Shown here piece by piece: positions 1 through 7,558 of a stretch of 32,593 nt of DNA. Source of the stretch: Alphaproteobacteria bacterium. Lineage in GTDB: Bacteria; Pseudomonadota; Alphaproteobacteria; UBA9655. A program made the translations under genes and the position numbers. Within the stretch, counting starts at the first letter, position 1. Each line of letters begins with the position of its first letter. The stretch covers positions 1 to 32,593 of the forward strand of contig JAIEMB010000036.1 in the NCBI GenBank assembly GCA_019752515.1. The letters run 5' to 3'. The notes under the pieces are model-generated. The model made no database searches. It was not told where the DNA came from and saw only the letters and a program-made list of their open reading frames with translations.

Positions 1-75
1 CTTCTGTTCCATCACCTCCAATCTCAGGAAATCTTAGATTCTCTTTTGTCTCCCTTACTATCGTCTTTTAGTTAA
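1..75 (+). CDS. Possible C-terminal end of an unknown protein (partial)
   Basis: Frame 1 is open from the window edge to a TAA at 73-75 and would give the last 24 residues of a protein rich in Leu and Ser (ending SPLLSSFS). I do not recognise it. The fragment is too short to tell a real C-terminus from chance, and another forward frame also stays open to a TAG at about 69-71. It would converge on the dehydrogenase gene that ends at 138; no clear terminator hairpin lies between them. Confidence 0.2.
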   Translation, partial: LLFHHLQSQEILDSLLSPLLSSFS

Positions 76-137
76 GTGTCTCAAATCGTACATTCTTTAT
101 AAAGTTCATATGAAGCAATGATAATTGGCTCGTACCT

Positions 138-1535
138 CTAAAAGTGAATGGCTCGTCCAAAAGCATCTAAGACAGATTCATGCATCATCTCAGAGAGGGT
201 AGGATGAGGGAAAATCGTATCTATGATTTCTTGCTCAGTGGCTTCAAGAGTTTTTGCTAAGCAAAATCCTTGTATCAGTTCAGTAACTTCAGCACCAACC
301 ATGTGAGCCCCTAAAAGCTCTCCTGTTTTAGCATCAAAAATTGTTTTGACTAACCCCTCCGGCTCTCCCATAGCGATAGCCTTTCCATTAGCGAGGTAAG
401 GAAACCGCCCTACCTTAAGGTCATGTTTTCCAATAGCCTTTGCAGCCTCTTCTGTGAGACCAACGCTTGCAATCTGGGGATAACTGTAGGTACATCCAGG
501 AATATTTGTTTTTTTCATAGGATGTGCTGTTTTGAGGCCTTTAATTTTTTCAACACACAAAATTCCCTCATGACTCGCCTTATGTGCAAGCCAAGGACCT
601 CCGGCCACGTCTCCAATGGCATAAAGGCCGGGCTCCTCAGTCGCACACCATTCATTTGTGATGATATGCCCTTTTTCAACTTTAGCTTTCGTTTTTTCTA
701 AACCTAAGTTCTCCGTGTTTCCTATAATACCTACGGCCAAGATAACGCGGTCAACAGTAAGCTCTTGTAACTTTCCTTCAATTTCAAGGGTTGCTGTGAC
801 AGAATCTTTATTTTTTTTCAACTCCTTAACTGTAGACTTTGTGTGAACTTTTATGCCTTGTTTCTCAAATGACTTACGAGCAAAAGCAGAAATTTCCTTA
901 TCTTCTACAGGAAGAATTTGATCTTGAACCTCTATGACCGTGACATCTGCTCCCATGAGACGATAAAAACTCGCAAATTCAATGCCTATAGCACCTGATC
1001 CTACAACTAATAAGGAACTTGGCATTTTTTCAGGCGTTAAAGCCTCCCTATAGGTCCATACAAGCTTTCCATCTGCCTCAAGGCCGGGTAACTGACGAGC
1101 TCGTGCCCCTGTTGCTAAGATAACATTCTTCGATTTTATTGATTGTGTCTCATTTATAAGAATCTGAATTTCGGATCCTTGACGGCCTTTAATTTGTGCA
1201 GTTCCATCAATGACGTTTATTTTATTCTTCTTCATTAAATGGCGTACGCCACTTGCTAACTGATTAGCCACAGATCGTGAGCGTTCGATAATTTTTTTAA
1301 AGTCAAAGGAAATTTTTTCAGCTTTAAGTCCATAGTCATCTAAGGAATGGAGAAGATGGTTAATTTCAGAAGTCCGAAGCAAAGCTTTCGTTGGAATACA
1401 ACCCCAATTGAGGCAAATCCCTCCCATGTTTTCCTTCTCTACAACAGCCGTTTTCAAACCAAGCTGGCTAGCTCGAATCGCGGCTACATAGCCCCCCGGG
1501 CCACCACCTACAATAATTACATCATAATCTGTCAT
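138..1535 (-). CDS. lpdA: Dihydrolipoamide dehydrogenase (E3)
   Basis: FAD-dependent E3 subunit that reoxidises the dihydrolipoyl groups of the 2-oxoacid dehydrogenase complexes with NAD+. At 465 residues it is full length. An N-terminal FAD-binding GGGPGG lies at residues 10-15. The redox-active pair is C41/C46 in GGICLNWGCIPTK. A second nucleotide-binding VVGSGAIGIEFASF lies near residue 178 and the FAD motif AIGDVAG near 310. The C-terminal HPHPTLSE supplies the catalytic His of the dimer interface. It stands alone with no E1 or E2 gene beside it, so its complex (pyruvate or 2-oxoglutarate) cannot be read from context. The ATG is at 1533-1535, with a modest GGAT element upstream in the 74-bp gap shared with the divergent regulator. 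Confidence 0.95.
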   Translation of the reverse strand: MTDYDVIIVGGGPGGYVAAIRASQLGLKTAVVEKENMGGICLNWGCIPTKALLRTSEINHLLHSLDDYGLKAEKISFDFKKIIERSRSVANQLASGVRHLMKKNKINVIDGTAQIKGRQGSEIQILINETQSIKSKNVILATGARARQLPGLEADGKLVWTYREALTPEKMPSSLLVVGSGAIGIEFASFYRLMGADVTVIEVQDQILPVEDKEISAFARKSFEKQGIKVHTKSTVKELKKNKDSVTATLEIEGKLQELTVDRVILAVGIIGNTENLGLEKTKAKVEKGHIITNEWCATEEPGLYAIGDVAGGPWLAHKASHEGILCVEKIKGLKTAHPMKKTNIPGCTYSYPQIASVGLTEEAAKAIGKHDLKVGRFPYLANGKAIAMGEPEGLVKTIFDAKTGELLGAHMVGAEVTELIQGFCLAKTLEATEQEIIDTIFPHPTLSEMMHESVLDAFGRAIHF

Positions 1536-1592
1536 TTGTTATATCCACACTGTTTTTTTGTTGTTTGATAACATATATATAGAAGGATCTCT

Positions 1593-1637
1593 ATGGTAAA
1601 TTGTAAAAGATGCACTATAATAACCCCATGCCAATGA
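1593..1637 (+). CDS. Short leader ORF overlapping the response-regulator start
   Basis: A 14-codon ORF (MVNCKRCTIITPCQ) begins 6 nt after a good Shine-Dalgarno run (GAAGG at 1582-1586) and stops at TGA 1635-1637. Its last four bases form ATGA with the ATG at 1634 of the response regulator, a typical translational-coupling arrangement. The regulator has no convincing ribosome site of its own. Three of the 14 codons are Cys (positions 4, 7 and 13). The sequence shows the SD, the start and the overlap; that it is translated, or senses anything, is inference. Confidence 0.45.
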   Translation: MVNCKRCTIITPCQ

Positions 1638-2323
1638 CAAAACCTCATATTTTACTGGTTGATGATGACGAACGTTTACGTGAGCTTTTACGTAAATTCC
1701 TCGTTGAAAATGGCTTTTTTGTTTCTACCGCAAGGGAAGCAGCACACGCTCGAGAGCTTATGGGGTTTTTTATCTTTGATATGATGATATTAGATGTGAT
1801 GATGCCAGAAGAAGACGGGCTTTCATTGACTGAATCGATTCGAAAGGGCCCTACACGTTTAAAAGATACTCCTATTCTTCTCCTTACAGCTATGGGAGAA
1901 ACGGAAAACCGAATTACAGGTTTGACACGAGGTGCGGATGACTACCTTCCAAAGCCTTTTGACCCGCGTGAACTTTTACTGCGTCTTCAAGCCATCCTTC
2001 GCCGTAGTCATGGTTCAAAAGGGAATATAAACCTTACAATGGGACATGTCAGTTATGATCTTCGCTTTAATCGACTAGAGCGACAAGGACGTCCTATAAC
2101 TTTAACCACCGTAGAAAGTAGCCTCTTAAAAATTTTTGCGCGCCATCGCGGAAAAGCACTTACCCGAGAAGATTTGGTATCCGAATATGAAGGAGATTTA
2201 AATCCGCGTACCATTGATGTACAAATCACACGTTTGAGACGAAAAATTGAAGATGACCCAAAAATTCCCCGCTACCTTCAAACGGTAAGAGGAAAAGGTT
2301 ATATATTGATTCCTGACGCATGA
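1634..2323 (+). CDS. OmpR-family response regulator
   Basis: DNA-binding response regulator. The receiver domain covers roughly residues 1-118: acidic pocket VDDDE near residue 10, phospho-acceptor Asp at about residue 54 (ILDVMMP), and conserved Lys in LPKPFDP. The C-terminal winged helix (about 130-229) carries the OmpR/PhoB recognition signature with RTIDVQITRLRRKIE and YLQTVRGKGYIL. The frame opens at ATG 1610 and has ATGs at 1628 and 1634. I prefer 1634 because it forms an ATGA overlap with an SD-equipped leader ORF and gives the usual short N-terminus before the receiver fold. The stop overlaps the kinase start by 4 nt (ATGA), so the two are one operon. The target genes cannot be deduced. 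Confidence 0.93.
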   Translation: MTKPHILLVDDDERLRELLRKFLVENGFFVSTAREAAHARELMGFFIFDMMILDVMMPEEDGLSLTESIRKGPTRLKDTPILLLTAMGETENRITGLTRGADDYLPKPFDPRELLLRLQAILRRSHGSKGNINLTMGHVSYDLRFNRLERQGRPITLTTVESSLLKIFARHRGKALTREDLVSEYEGDLNPRTIDVQITRLRRKIEDDPKIPRYLQTVRGKGYILIPDA

Positions 2324-3639
2324 AGTATTTTCTAAGACATCCTTTTAAAGCTATTAAATCATGCCTTCCTAAAAGCATGTTCGGACGCTCTTTACTGATC
2401 CTTGTGCTGCCATTGGTTCTTATTGAAACGATTTCTGCTTATGTATTTTTTGATCGTCATTGGGATCATGTTACAAAAGCCCTTGCGAATAACATCGCTG
2501 GAGAAGTGGCGACTATTAGCAATCTTTATGATGCCTATCCAAGAGGAGGAAATCTTTATCGAACTTTAGCGGGAACACACCTAAAACTACGAACGGAGTT
2601 TATTCCTGATAAAACAATTCAAACTCCTATTCCTGAAGAATGGCGTGAGAGTTTTCTCGACATAGCTTTAAAGCAACAATTATTCGCCTCATATACCTTT
2701 GAGATCTCTTCGAAAAATATTGTCATAGAAACTGAAGTAAATGGAGGCATTCTCAAATTTACAACGCCTCGTAAACGTTTATATAGCAAGACGTTCTCCC
2801 TCTTTATTATGTGGGTTTGCGGAACGTCAGCTTTCTTCCTTTTCGTAGCAGCAGTTTTTATGCACAATCAAGTAAAGCCTTTGCGCCGCCTAGCTATTGC
2901 CGCCGATCGCTTTGGAAAGGGTCGATCATTTCCGGCCTTTAAACCAGAAGGCGCTATTGAAATTCGCAAAGTAGCACATGCTTTTTTGGAAATGAGAGAA
3001 CGACTTCAACGTCAACTCACACAACGGACTGAGATGTTAGCAGGCGTGTCACACGATCTTCGGACACCTCTAACGCGCATGCGACTTCAATTAGCCATGA
3101 TGCCAAACTCAGCTGAAGTTGACGGTTTACAAAAAGACGTAGAAGAAATGAATAAAATGCTTGAGGGCTACCTTATGTTTGCGCGAGGAGAAGGTCTTGA
3201 AGAGTCCTCAGATACAAATATGAAAGAGCTTTTACAGGAAGTTATAGAAGGTCGTGCTCAACCTGATGTTGGGGTTCATTATGCCCCCTCCCCTCTTCCT
3301 ATCTTATGTGTTAAGCCACAAGCCTTAAAGCGCTGCCTAACAAATCTAATTAATAATGCCTGTCGTTATGGTCGCGAAGTATGGGTTCAGACAACAACAG
3401 ATAGTAATTTTCTTACGATTTCCATCGAAGACAATGGAAATGGCATTCCTGAAGATAAAATCCAGGATGTCTTCAAACCCTTTTTTCGATTAGATCCCTC
3501 TCGTAATATGTCAACAGGGGGAGTTGGTTTAGGACTTACTATTGCCCGTGATATTGCCCATAGTCATGGAGGAGATGTCGTTCTTGCTTCTTCAGAGATA
3601 CATGGCGGGCTAAAAGCTTCTCTTGTTTTACCTTATTAA
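2320..3639 (+). CDS. EnvZ-like sensor histidine kinase
   Basis: Membrane sensor kinase, 439 residues, partner of the regulator it overlaps by ATGA. TM1 lies at about residues 24-45 and TM2 at about 158-181. They enclose a periplasmic region of about 110 residues. A HAMP segment follows (NQVKPLRRLAIAADRFG). The H-box AGVSHDLRTPLTRMR carries the phospho-acceptor His245. The catalytic domain has the N-box NLINNACRYG, the G1 box EDNGNGIP, the F-box FKPFFR and the G2 box GGVGLGLTIA. All motifs look intact, so an active kinase is expected. The layout matches the EnvZ/OmpR type common in alphaproteobacteria; the stimulus is unknown. Confidence 0.93.
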   Translation: MKYFLRHPFKAIKSCLPKSMFGRSLLILVLPLVLIETISAYVFFDRHWDHVTKALANNIAGEVATISNLYDAYPRGGNLYRTLAGTHLKLRTEFIPDKTIQTPIPEEWRESFLDIALKQQLFASYTFEISSKNIVIETEVNGGILKFTTPRKRLYSKTFSLFIMWVCGTSAFFLFVAAVFMHNQVKPLRRLAIAADRFGKGRSFPAFKPEGAIEIRKVAHAFLEMRERLQRQLTQRTEMLAGVSHDLRTPLTRMRLQLAMMPNSAEVDGLQKDVEEMNKMLEGYLMFARGEGLEESSDTNMKELLQEVIEGRAQPDVGVHYAPSPLPILCVKPQALKRCLTNLINNACRYGREVWVQTTTDSNFLTISIEDNGNGIPEDKIQDVFKPFFRLDPSRNMSTGGVGLGLTIARDIAHSHGGDVVLASSEIHGGLKASLVLPY

Positions 3640-3889
3640 TAAATTGATTCCTTCTTACACCTCTAATAGTGGGCTTCCACTAGCTCTCGTTCATAGTAAT
3701 ACGCACGACGTAATAAATCAAAAAGCTAAAAAGGAAACAAAAGTTTTAGGAGTCAGACATCGTTTTCTGATGAGAAATAAGCATCAAAAATTTATCTGGA
3801 ATGACTCTTTTCGATTATACTAACCTTATTTATCCTTTGGCTGATTGAGTCTCATATGTAGCGAACTTATACACACTAGAATAAATTGC
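3640..3889. other. Intergenic stretch with no supported gene
   Basis: AT-rich gap after the kinase gene. One forward frame stays open over 3623-3823, but it starts inside the kinase gene, lacks an SD and encodes nothing I recognise, so I do not call it. I see only weak dyads (TCAGA/TCTGA around 3755-3773) and no U-tailed terminator. The promoter for the next operon lies at its right edge. Confidence 0.5.
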
Positions 3890-3919
3890 TTGACTATTTC
3901 CTTTCATTGTCATTAGGAT
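3890..3919 (+). promoter_or_regulatory. Sigma70-type promoter for the leader ORF / substrate-binding operon
   Basis: TTGACT (-35, 3890-3895) and TAGGAT (-10, 3914-3919) are separated by 18 bp. Transcription would start near 3926, giving about 30 nt of 5' UTR before the SD and ATG of the leader ORF at 3956. Position and spacing fit well; it is untested. Confidence 0.6.
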
Positions 3920-3955
3920 CTTCCTTATGGTCATTGGAAAAGGAAGGAGAGAGCC

Positions 3956-4096
3956 ATGGATATCATCAATCACAATTCTTACTTAGCTTCTCCTTATTGG
4001 CGTTGGCAATCTTATAATAGCTTACTAGTATTACAACAACTTTTGCCAATGAGAGAAAACCATGACATACTTAAAATATTTAAAAAATCATCTTAA
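3956..4096 (+). CDS. 46-residue leader ORF with a Tyr-Trp-rich run (candidate regulatory leader peptide)
   Basis: A short ORF with a stronger ribosome site than most genes here: AAGGAAGGAGAGAG just upstream of ATG 3956. It runs to TAA 4094-4096, overlapping the first 35 nt of the next gene (ATG 4062) in another frame. Residues 14-20 are YWRWQSY: two Trp and two Tyr in seven codons, with another Tyr at 9. This recalls the clustered regulatory codons of amino-acid biosynthetic leader peptides. The downstream genes encode TrpX-like binding proteins, which fits Trp sensing. Trp codon 17 (4004-4006) lies in the 5' arm of a hairpin whose 3' arm abuts the next gene's ribosome-binding region. The ORF, SD and pairing are visible; the regulatory role is inference. 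It could instead be an ordinary small protein. Confidence 0.55.
   Translation: MDIINHNSYLASPYWRWQSYNSLLVLQQLLPMRENHDILKIFKKSS
4001..4051 (+). promoter_or_regulatory. Candidate translational-attenuation hairpin
   Basis: CGTTGGCAA (4001-4009) pairs with TTGCCAATG (4043-4051) over 9 bp including one G-U. A small inner TAATA/TATTA stem lies within the loop. The 5' arm covers leader codons 16-18 (Arg-Trp-Gln). The 3' arm ends 10 nt before ATG 4062 and abuts its weak GAGAG ribosome site. ATTGGC at 3996-4001, over Trp codon 15, could pair with the same GCCAAT, giving an alternative fold. A ribosome paused on either Trp codon would change this structure. The base pairing is read directly; the function is inferred. 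Confidence 0.45.
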
Positions 4097-5027
4097 AACT
4101 GCAACATTACTTATTAGCTTTTGTTGTTCAACAGCTCTTTCTGCTCAAAAAACAATTGGGATAACACAAATTGTTGACCACCCTTCCCTGAATGAAATTC
4201 GTAAAGGAATTATAGAAGGTCTAGCACACGAGGGGTTTGTTGAAGGGAAAGACATCACCATTATTTTTGAAACTGCCCAAGGAAATTCAGCAACAGCCGT
4301 CCAAATTGCCCAAAAATTTGCAGGTCTTTCTTTGGACGCTATTATACCTATTTCAACACCATCTGCTCAACCTATTGTTCAACAAGTAAAAAAGACACCT
4401 ATCATCTTTGCCGCAATCAGTGATCCTATCTCTGCAAAAGTGGTTTCAACCCTTCACCATCCCGGAGGAAATGTAACAGGTGTCGCTGATATCCCTCCAT
4501 TGGAACAACAACTCAATTTTATAGAAAACTGCATTCCGCACTTAAAAACATTAGGGATTGTCTATAATCCTGGAGAAACAAATAATGTTTCCTTTCTCGA
4601 AAAGCTAAGGGCTGTCGCGAAGAAAAAGCATATTAAGATTGTAACCGCAAGTGCTTCGAAATCTGCGGATGTTCAAGCAGCAGCGCGCAGTCTAATAGCT
4701 GATGTAGATGCTATCTTTATAGGAAATGATAATACGGTTGTTTCTGGATTAGAACCCCTCATAAAAGCATCACTCGAGGCTAACAAGCCTCTTTTTGTGA
4801 GTGATCCCCAATCGGTTAATCGAGGAGCCCTTGCAGCTTATGCCTATGATCAGTACCAAATAGGCCAACAGGTCGGTGAGATGGTCGCACAAGTCTTGCG
4901 GGGTAAAAACCCTGGTGATATGCCTGTTCAGCAGCCTACAGGTCTCAAGATGTCTATTAATCCACATACAGCTGAAAAGTTAAAAATTACATGCTCTCTT
5001 TCAAATCAACCAGAGGAAGGTCGGTAA
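4062..5027 (+). CDS. TrpX-like ABC transporter substrate-binding protein (copy 1)
   Basis: Periplasmic binding protein of the ABC_sub_bind family (PF04392/COG2984), which includes the tryptophan-uptake component TrpX. Its 321 residues start with a signal peptide (hydrophobic core about 14-27, likely cleavage after ALSA, residue 28). Family-typical segments are GLAHEGFVEGKD, AISDPISAKVV, IVYNPGETNN and GNDNTVVSGLE. The second gene begins 1 nt after its stop and encodes a related protein, so this is a tandem paralogous pair in one operon. No permease or ATPase gene follows; the next gene is convergent hscA. Start ATG 4062 lies inside the leader ORF and has only a weak SD, suggesting dependence on leader translation. 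The ligand is not proven; Trp is a hypothesis from family and leader. Confidence 0.85.
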   Translation: MTYLKYLKNHLKTATLLISFCCSTALSAQKTIGITQIVDHPSLNEIRKGIIEGLAHEGFVEGKDITIIFETAQGNSATAVQIAQKFAGLSLDAIIPISTPSAQPIVQQVKKTPIIFAAISDPISAKVVSTLHHPGGNVTGVADIPPLEQQLNFIENCIPHLKTLGIVYNPGETNNVSFLEKLRAVAKKKHIKIVTASASKSADVQAAARSLIADVDAIFIGNDNTVVSGLEPLIKASLEANKPLFVSDPQSVNRGALAAYAYDQYQIGQQVGEMVAQVLRGKNPGDMPVQQPTGLKMSINPHTAEKLKITCSLSNQPEEGR

Positions 5028-5028
5028 A

Positions 5029-5970
5029 ATGCATCCTTTTTTTAGTTGGCTCTTGATAGGGTTTTTATGTTGGCAATCCGATGCTCTAGCCCTTGATAAA
5101 GTTCACGTTGCTGTGGGACAAATTGTAGAACATCATGCTCTCGATACCCTCCGCACAAGTTTAAAGAAAGGTCTTGAAGAACGTGGTTATGTGGAGGGAA
5201 AAAACCTCATATGGACATATGAGAATGCTCAAGGAAGTCCGGCTACGGCTGCGCAAATCGGGCATAAACTCACAGGTCTAGATCCCAACGTCATTGTCAC
5301 CCTATCAACGCCAATGACACAAGCTGTGGCTTCTTCTACAGACAAAATTCCAATAGTTTTTGGAGCCGTTTCTGATCCTGTAGCTGCAAAACTCAATGAT
5401 CTTTCTAATGTAACAGGACTTACAGATTTTGTTCCTTCTGAGAAACAACTTGAGCTTGCCAAAATAATTGTTCCTACTGCAAAAAGAGTTGGGGTGATTT
5501 TCAACTCTGGAGAGGCCAACTCTCAAAAGCAAGTTGAGCTACTCAAATCATTATGTGCTAAACAAGGTATTGAACTTGTTGAGGCAACGGTAACGAAGAG
5601 TGCTGATGTCTCATCTGCCACAAAATCGCTTGTGGGACGTGTAGATATCATCATATTGCCTACGGATAACACCGTTATTTCTGCTTTGGAAGCCATTATT
5701 AAAATCGGAGTTCACAATAAAATACCTATTATCGGAAGTGATGTGGATATTGTGCGACGAGGCGCCGTTGCAGCCTATGGGGTGGATTGGAGAGAATCAG
5801 GCTATGCTATTGCTCGCATCGTAAGCGATATCCTTCATGGAATTCCCATCAAAGATATTCCCATTCAAAACCCCAAGAAACTTGTCCTCCACGTTAATCC
5901 AGAAGCAGCTGAAAAAATGGGTGCCCATATTCCTGAATATTTGCAAGAACGTGCTGATATGGTGCTGTAA
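5029..5970 (+). CDS. TrpX-like ABC transporter substrate-binding protein (copy 2)
   Basis: Second ABC_sub_bind-family protein, 313 residues, clearly related to the gene 1 nt upstream. Both have an IV-D/E-H start motif, GYVEGKN/GFVEGKD, ENAQGSPATAAQI/ETAQGNSATAVQI, an NPGETN/NSGEAN element and NDNTVVSGLE/TDNTVISALE. A signal peptide covers residues 1-22, ending ALA. The SD lies in the end of the preceding gene (GAGGAAGG at about 5012-5019). Divergence between the copies suggests an old duplication, perhaps with different ligands or affinities. Transport requires a permease and ATPase that would have to lie elsewhere in the genome. A weak dyad (CTGAT/ATCAG) follows the stop, without a convincing U-tract. 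Confidence 0.85.
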   Translation: MHPFFSWLLIGFLCWQSDALALDKVHVAVGQIVEHHALDTLRTSLKKGLEERGYVEGKNLIWTYENAQGSPATAAQIGHKLTGLDPNVIVTLSTPMTQAVASSTDKIPIVFGAVSDPVAAKLNDLSNVTGLTDFVPSEKQLELAKIIVPTAKRVGVIFNSGEANSQKQVELLKSLCAKQGIELVEATVTKSADVSSATKSLVGRVDIIILPTDNTVISALEAIIKIGVHNKIPIIGSDVDIVRRGAVAAYGVDWRESGYAIARIVSDILHGIPIKDIPIQNPKKLVLHVNPEAAEKMGAHIPEYLQERADMVL

Positions 5971-6031
5971 GAATAATAGGCCTGATACTTTCTCTCAATC
6001 AGACAAGCCAGATCTAAACTAAAGTCTAAAA

Positions 6032-7558
6032 TTAACCATATTCTTTCTTAAAAAACGTCGTTTCTTTAAGTTGTTCTTCCGCCTCGAGACGCCTTTTTAT
6101 ATCTTCTCGACCATATTTCTGACTCTCAAAGATCATTTGAGACAGTTCTGTGCCATCTAGCCCAAAAGAGGGACGAACCTCCACGTGTTGGGATAAGCCC
6201 GTGCTTTTCTCAATCGCAGAGACGGTTAACAGTCCTTCAGCATCCACAGCAAAATCAACACGAATACGAGCAGCCCCTGCAGGCAACATAGGTAACCCCT
6301 TAAGCTCAAAACGTGCAAGAGAACGACAGTCCTCTACAAACTCTCTCTCACCTTGAACAACATGAATAATCATTCCGCCTTGTCCATCTTGATCAGTTGT
6401 AAATTCTTCCGAAGCTAAAGCAGGAAGAGGTGTATTTCGCGGTATGATCTTTTCGACAAGCCCCCCCATAACCTCAAGTCCCAAAGATAGAGGTGTTACA
6501 TCCAAAAGTAGTGTATCTGAACCATACCGCAAACTATGAGCAGAAAGAGCGGCCCCTAAAGCTACTGCATGGTCTGCATTAATATCGCAGAGCGGTTTTT
6601 TCTTAAAAAAAGTTTCAACCTCCTGATAAACTAAAGGCATACGTGTCATACCACCTACGAAGACGACTCCTTTAATGTCTTGTACTTTAAATTTGGCTTG
6701 CTTCAAAACATCTTGGGTAATGCTTAGGGTTTGATTTACAAAAGGAAGGGCAATCGCTTCAAGATCATCACGCGTTACACCCTCAAGGGAGGTTTGTAAA
6801 GAAAGACACTCTTTCAAATGACGCGCCGTTCTTAAATCTGGAAGTTGGAAGGCATTGAATAAGGCACGATCAATGTCATCCCCCCCTAAATTCAAGTCTC
6901 CCCCCGTTGCTAAAACTTGAAACACGCCTTTCTCTAACTTTAGAAGAGAGAGATCAAATGTTCCTCCTCCCCAATCATATATGGCGTATATCCCTTCAGC
7001 ACCTGTCTCAAGGCCATAAGCAAGAGAAGCTGCTGTTGGCTCATTAATCAAACGTAATATTTTTATCCCAGCCAAGGCTGCAGCTTGCTTTGTTGCGATC
7101 CGCGCTGCTTCATCAAAATAAGCAGGAACCGTAATAACAGCCGCCTCTAAAGGCAATTCTAGAGTCTGTTCAATCTGACAACGCAAATGAGAGAGGACGT
7201 GGGCAGCAACTTCAATAGGCGTTAAGGAGTGAGATCCTAAAGAAAGACGCATCCCCTTCCCTTCCAAAAGCTGAGGAAATTGAGAACAAATCGGATCAGT
7301 TACGTCTTTGCCCATAAGTCGTTTTGTAGAACTTAACGTTTCAGCTGAACTCTCACCGACCTTAAATTCTCCATCGATTAAGCTTACAATTGAAGGAATA
7401 AGAGGACCACCATCTTCAAAAGTGAGAACGCGAGCTTTTCCTTCCTTTACAACTGCTACGACCGAATAGGTCGTACCTAAGTCTATACCCACAACTACAC
7501 CTGGAGGCGGTGCATGGGGATCTAAAGTTTTTCCAGGTTCTACAAGCTGAAGAAGCAT
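6032..7558 (-). CDS. hscA: Fe-S assembly chaperone HscA, lacking the C-terminal lid
   Basis: Hsp70-class ATPase that, with HscB, releases clusters from IscU. The nucleotide-binding domain is present: GIDLGTTYS near residue 24, VITVPAYFD, INEPTAASLAYG, DWGGGTFDLS and VGGMTRMP. The beta substrate-binding domain with DVTPLSLGLE and EREFVEDCRSLARF is also present. At 508 residues it is about 100 shorter than E. coli HscA (616). It stops right after the first lid helix (..AEEQLKETTFFKKEYG), and the ATPase domain has a shortened segment near residue 235. Reading past the stop shows no continuation before the convergent gene ending at 5970. Its ATG overlaps the hscB stop by 1 nt (TAATG). A ferredoxin gene usually follows hscA in this operon type; none does here. 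Confidence 0.92.
   Translation of the reverse strand: MLLQLVEPGKTLDPHAPPPGVVVGIDLGTTYSVVAVVKEGKARVLTFEDGGPLIPSIVSLIDGEFKVGESSAETLSSTKRLMGKDVTDPICSQFPQLLEGKGMRLSLGSHSLTPIEVAAHVLSHLRCQIEQTLELPLEAAVITVPAYFDEAARIATKQAAALAGIKILRLINEPTAASLAYGLETGAEGIYAIYDWGGGTFDLSLLKLEKGVFQVLATGGDLNLGGDDIDRALFNAFQLPDLRTARHLKECLSLQTSLEGVTRDDLEAIALPFVNQTLSITQDVLKQAKFKVQDIKGVVFVGGMTRMPLVYQEVETFFKKKPLCDINADHAVALGAALSAHSLRYGSDTLLLDVTPLSLGLEVMGGLVEKIIPRNTPLPALASEEFTTDQDGQGGMIIHVVQGEREFVEDCRSLARFELKGLPMLPAGAARIRVDFAVDAEGLLTVSAIEKSTGLSQHVEVRPSFGLDGTELSQMIFESQKYGREDIKRRLEAEEQLKETTFFKKEYG

Noticed and set aside
3623-3823. Forward 66-codon frame after the kinase gene
   Set aside because: It starts inside the kinase gene with no SD, encodes low-information sequence and matches no family I know.
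5971-6031. CTGAT/ATCAG dyad as a bidirectional terminator between the second binding protein and hscA
   Set aside because: Short stem, 9-nt loop or more and no T-run on either strand.
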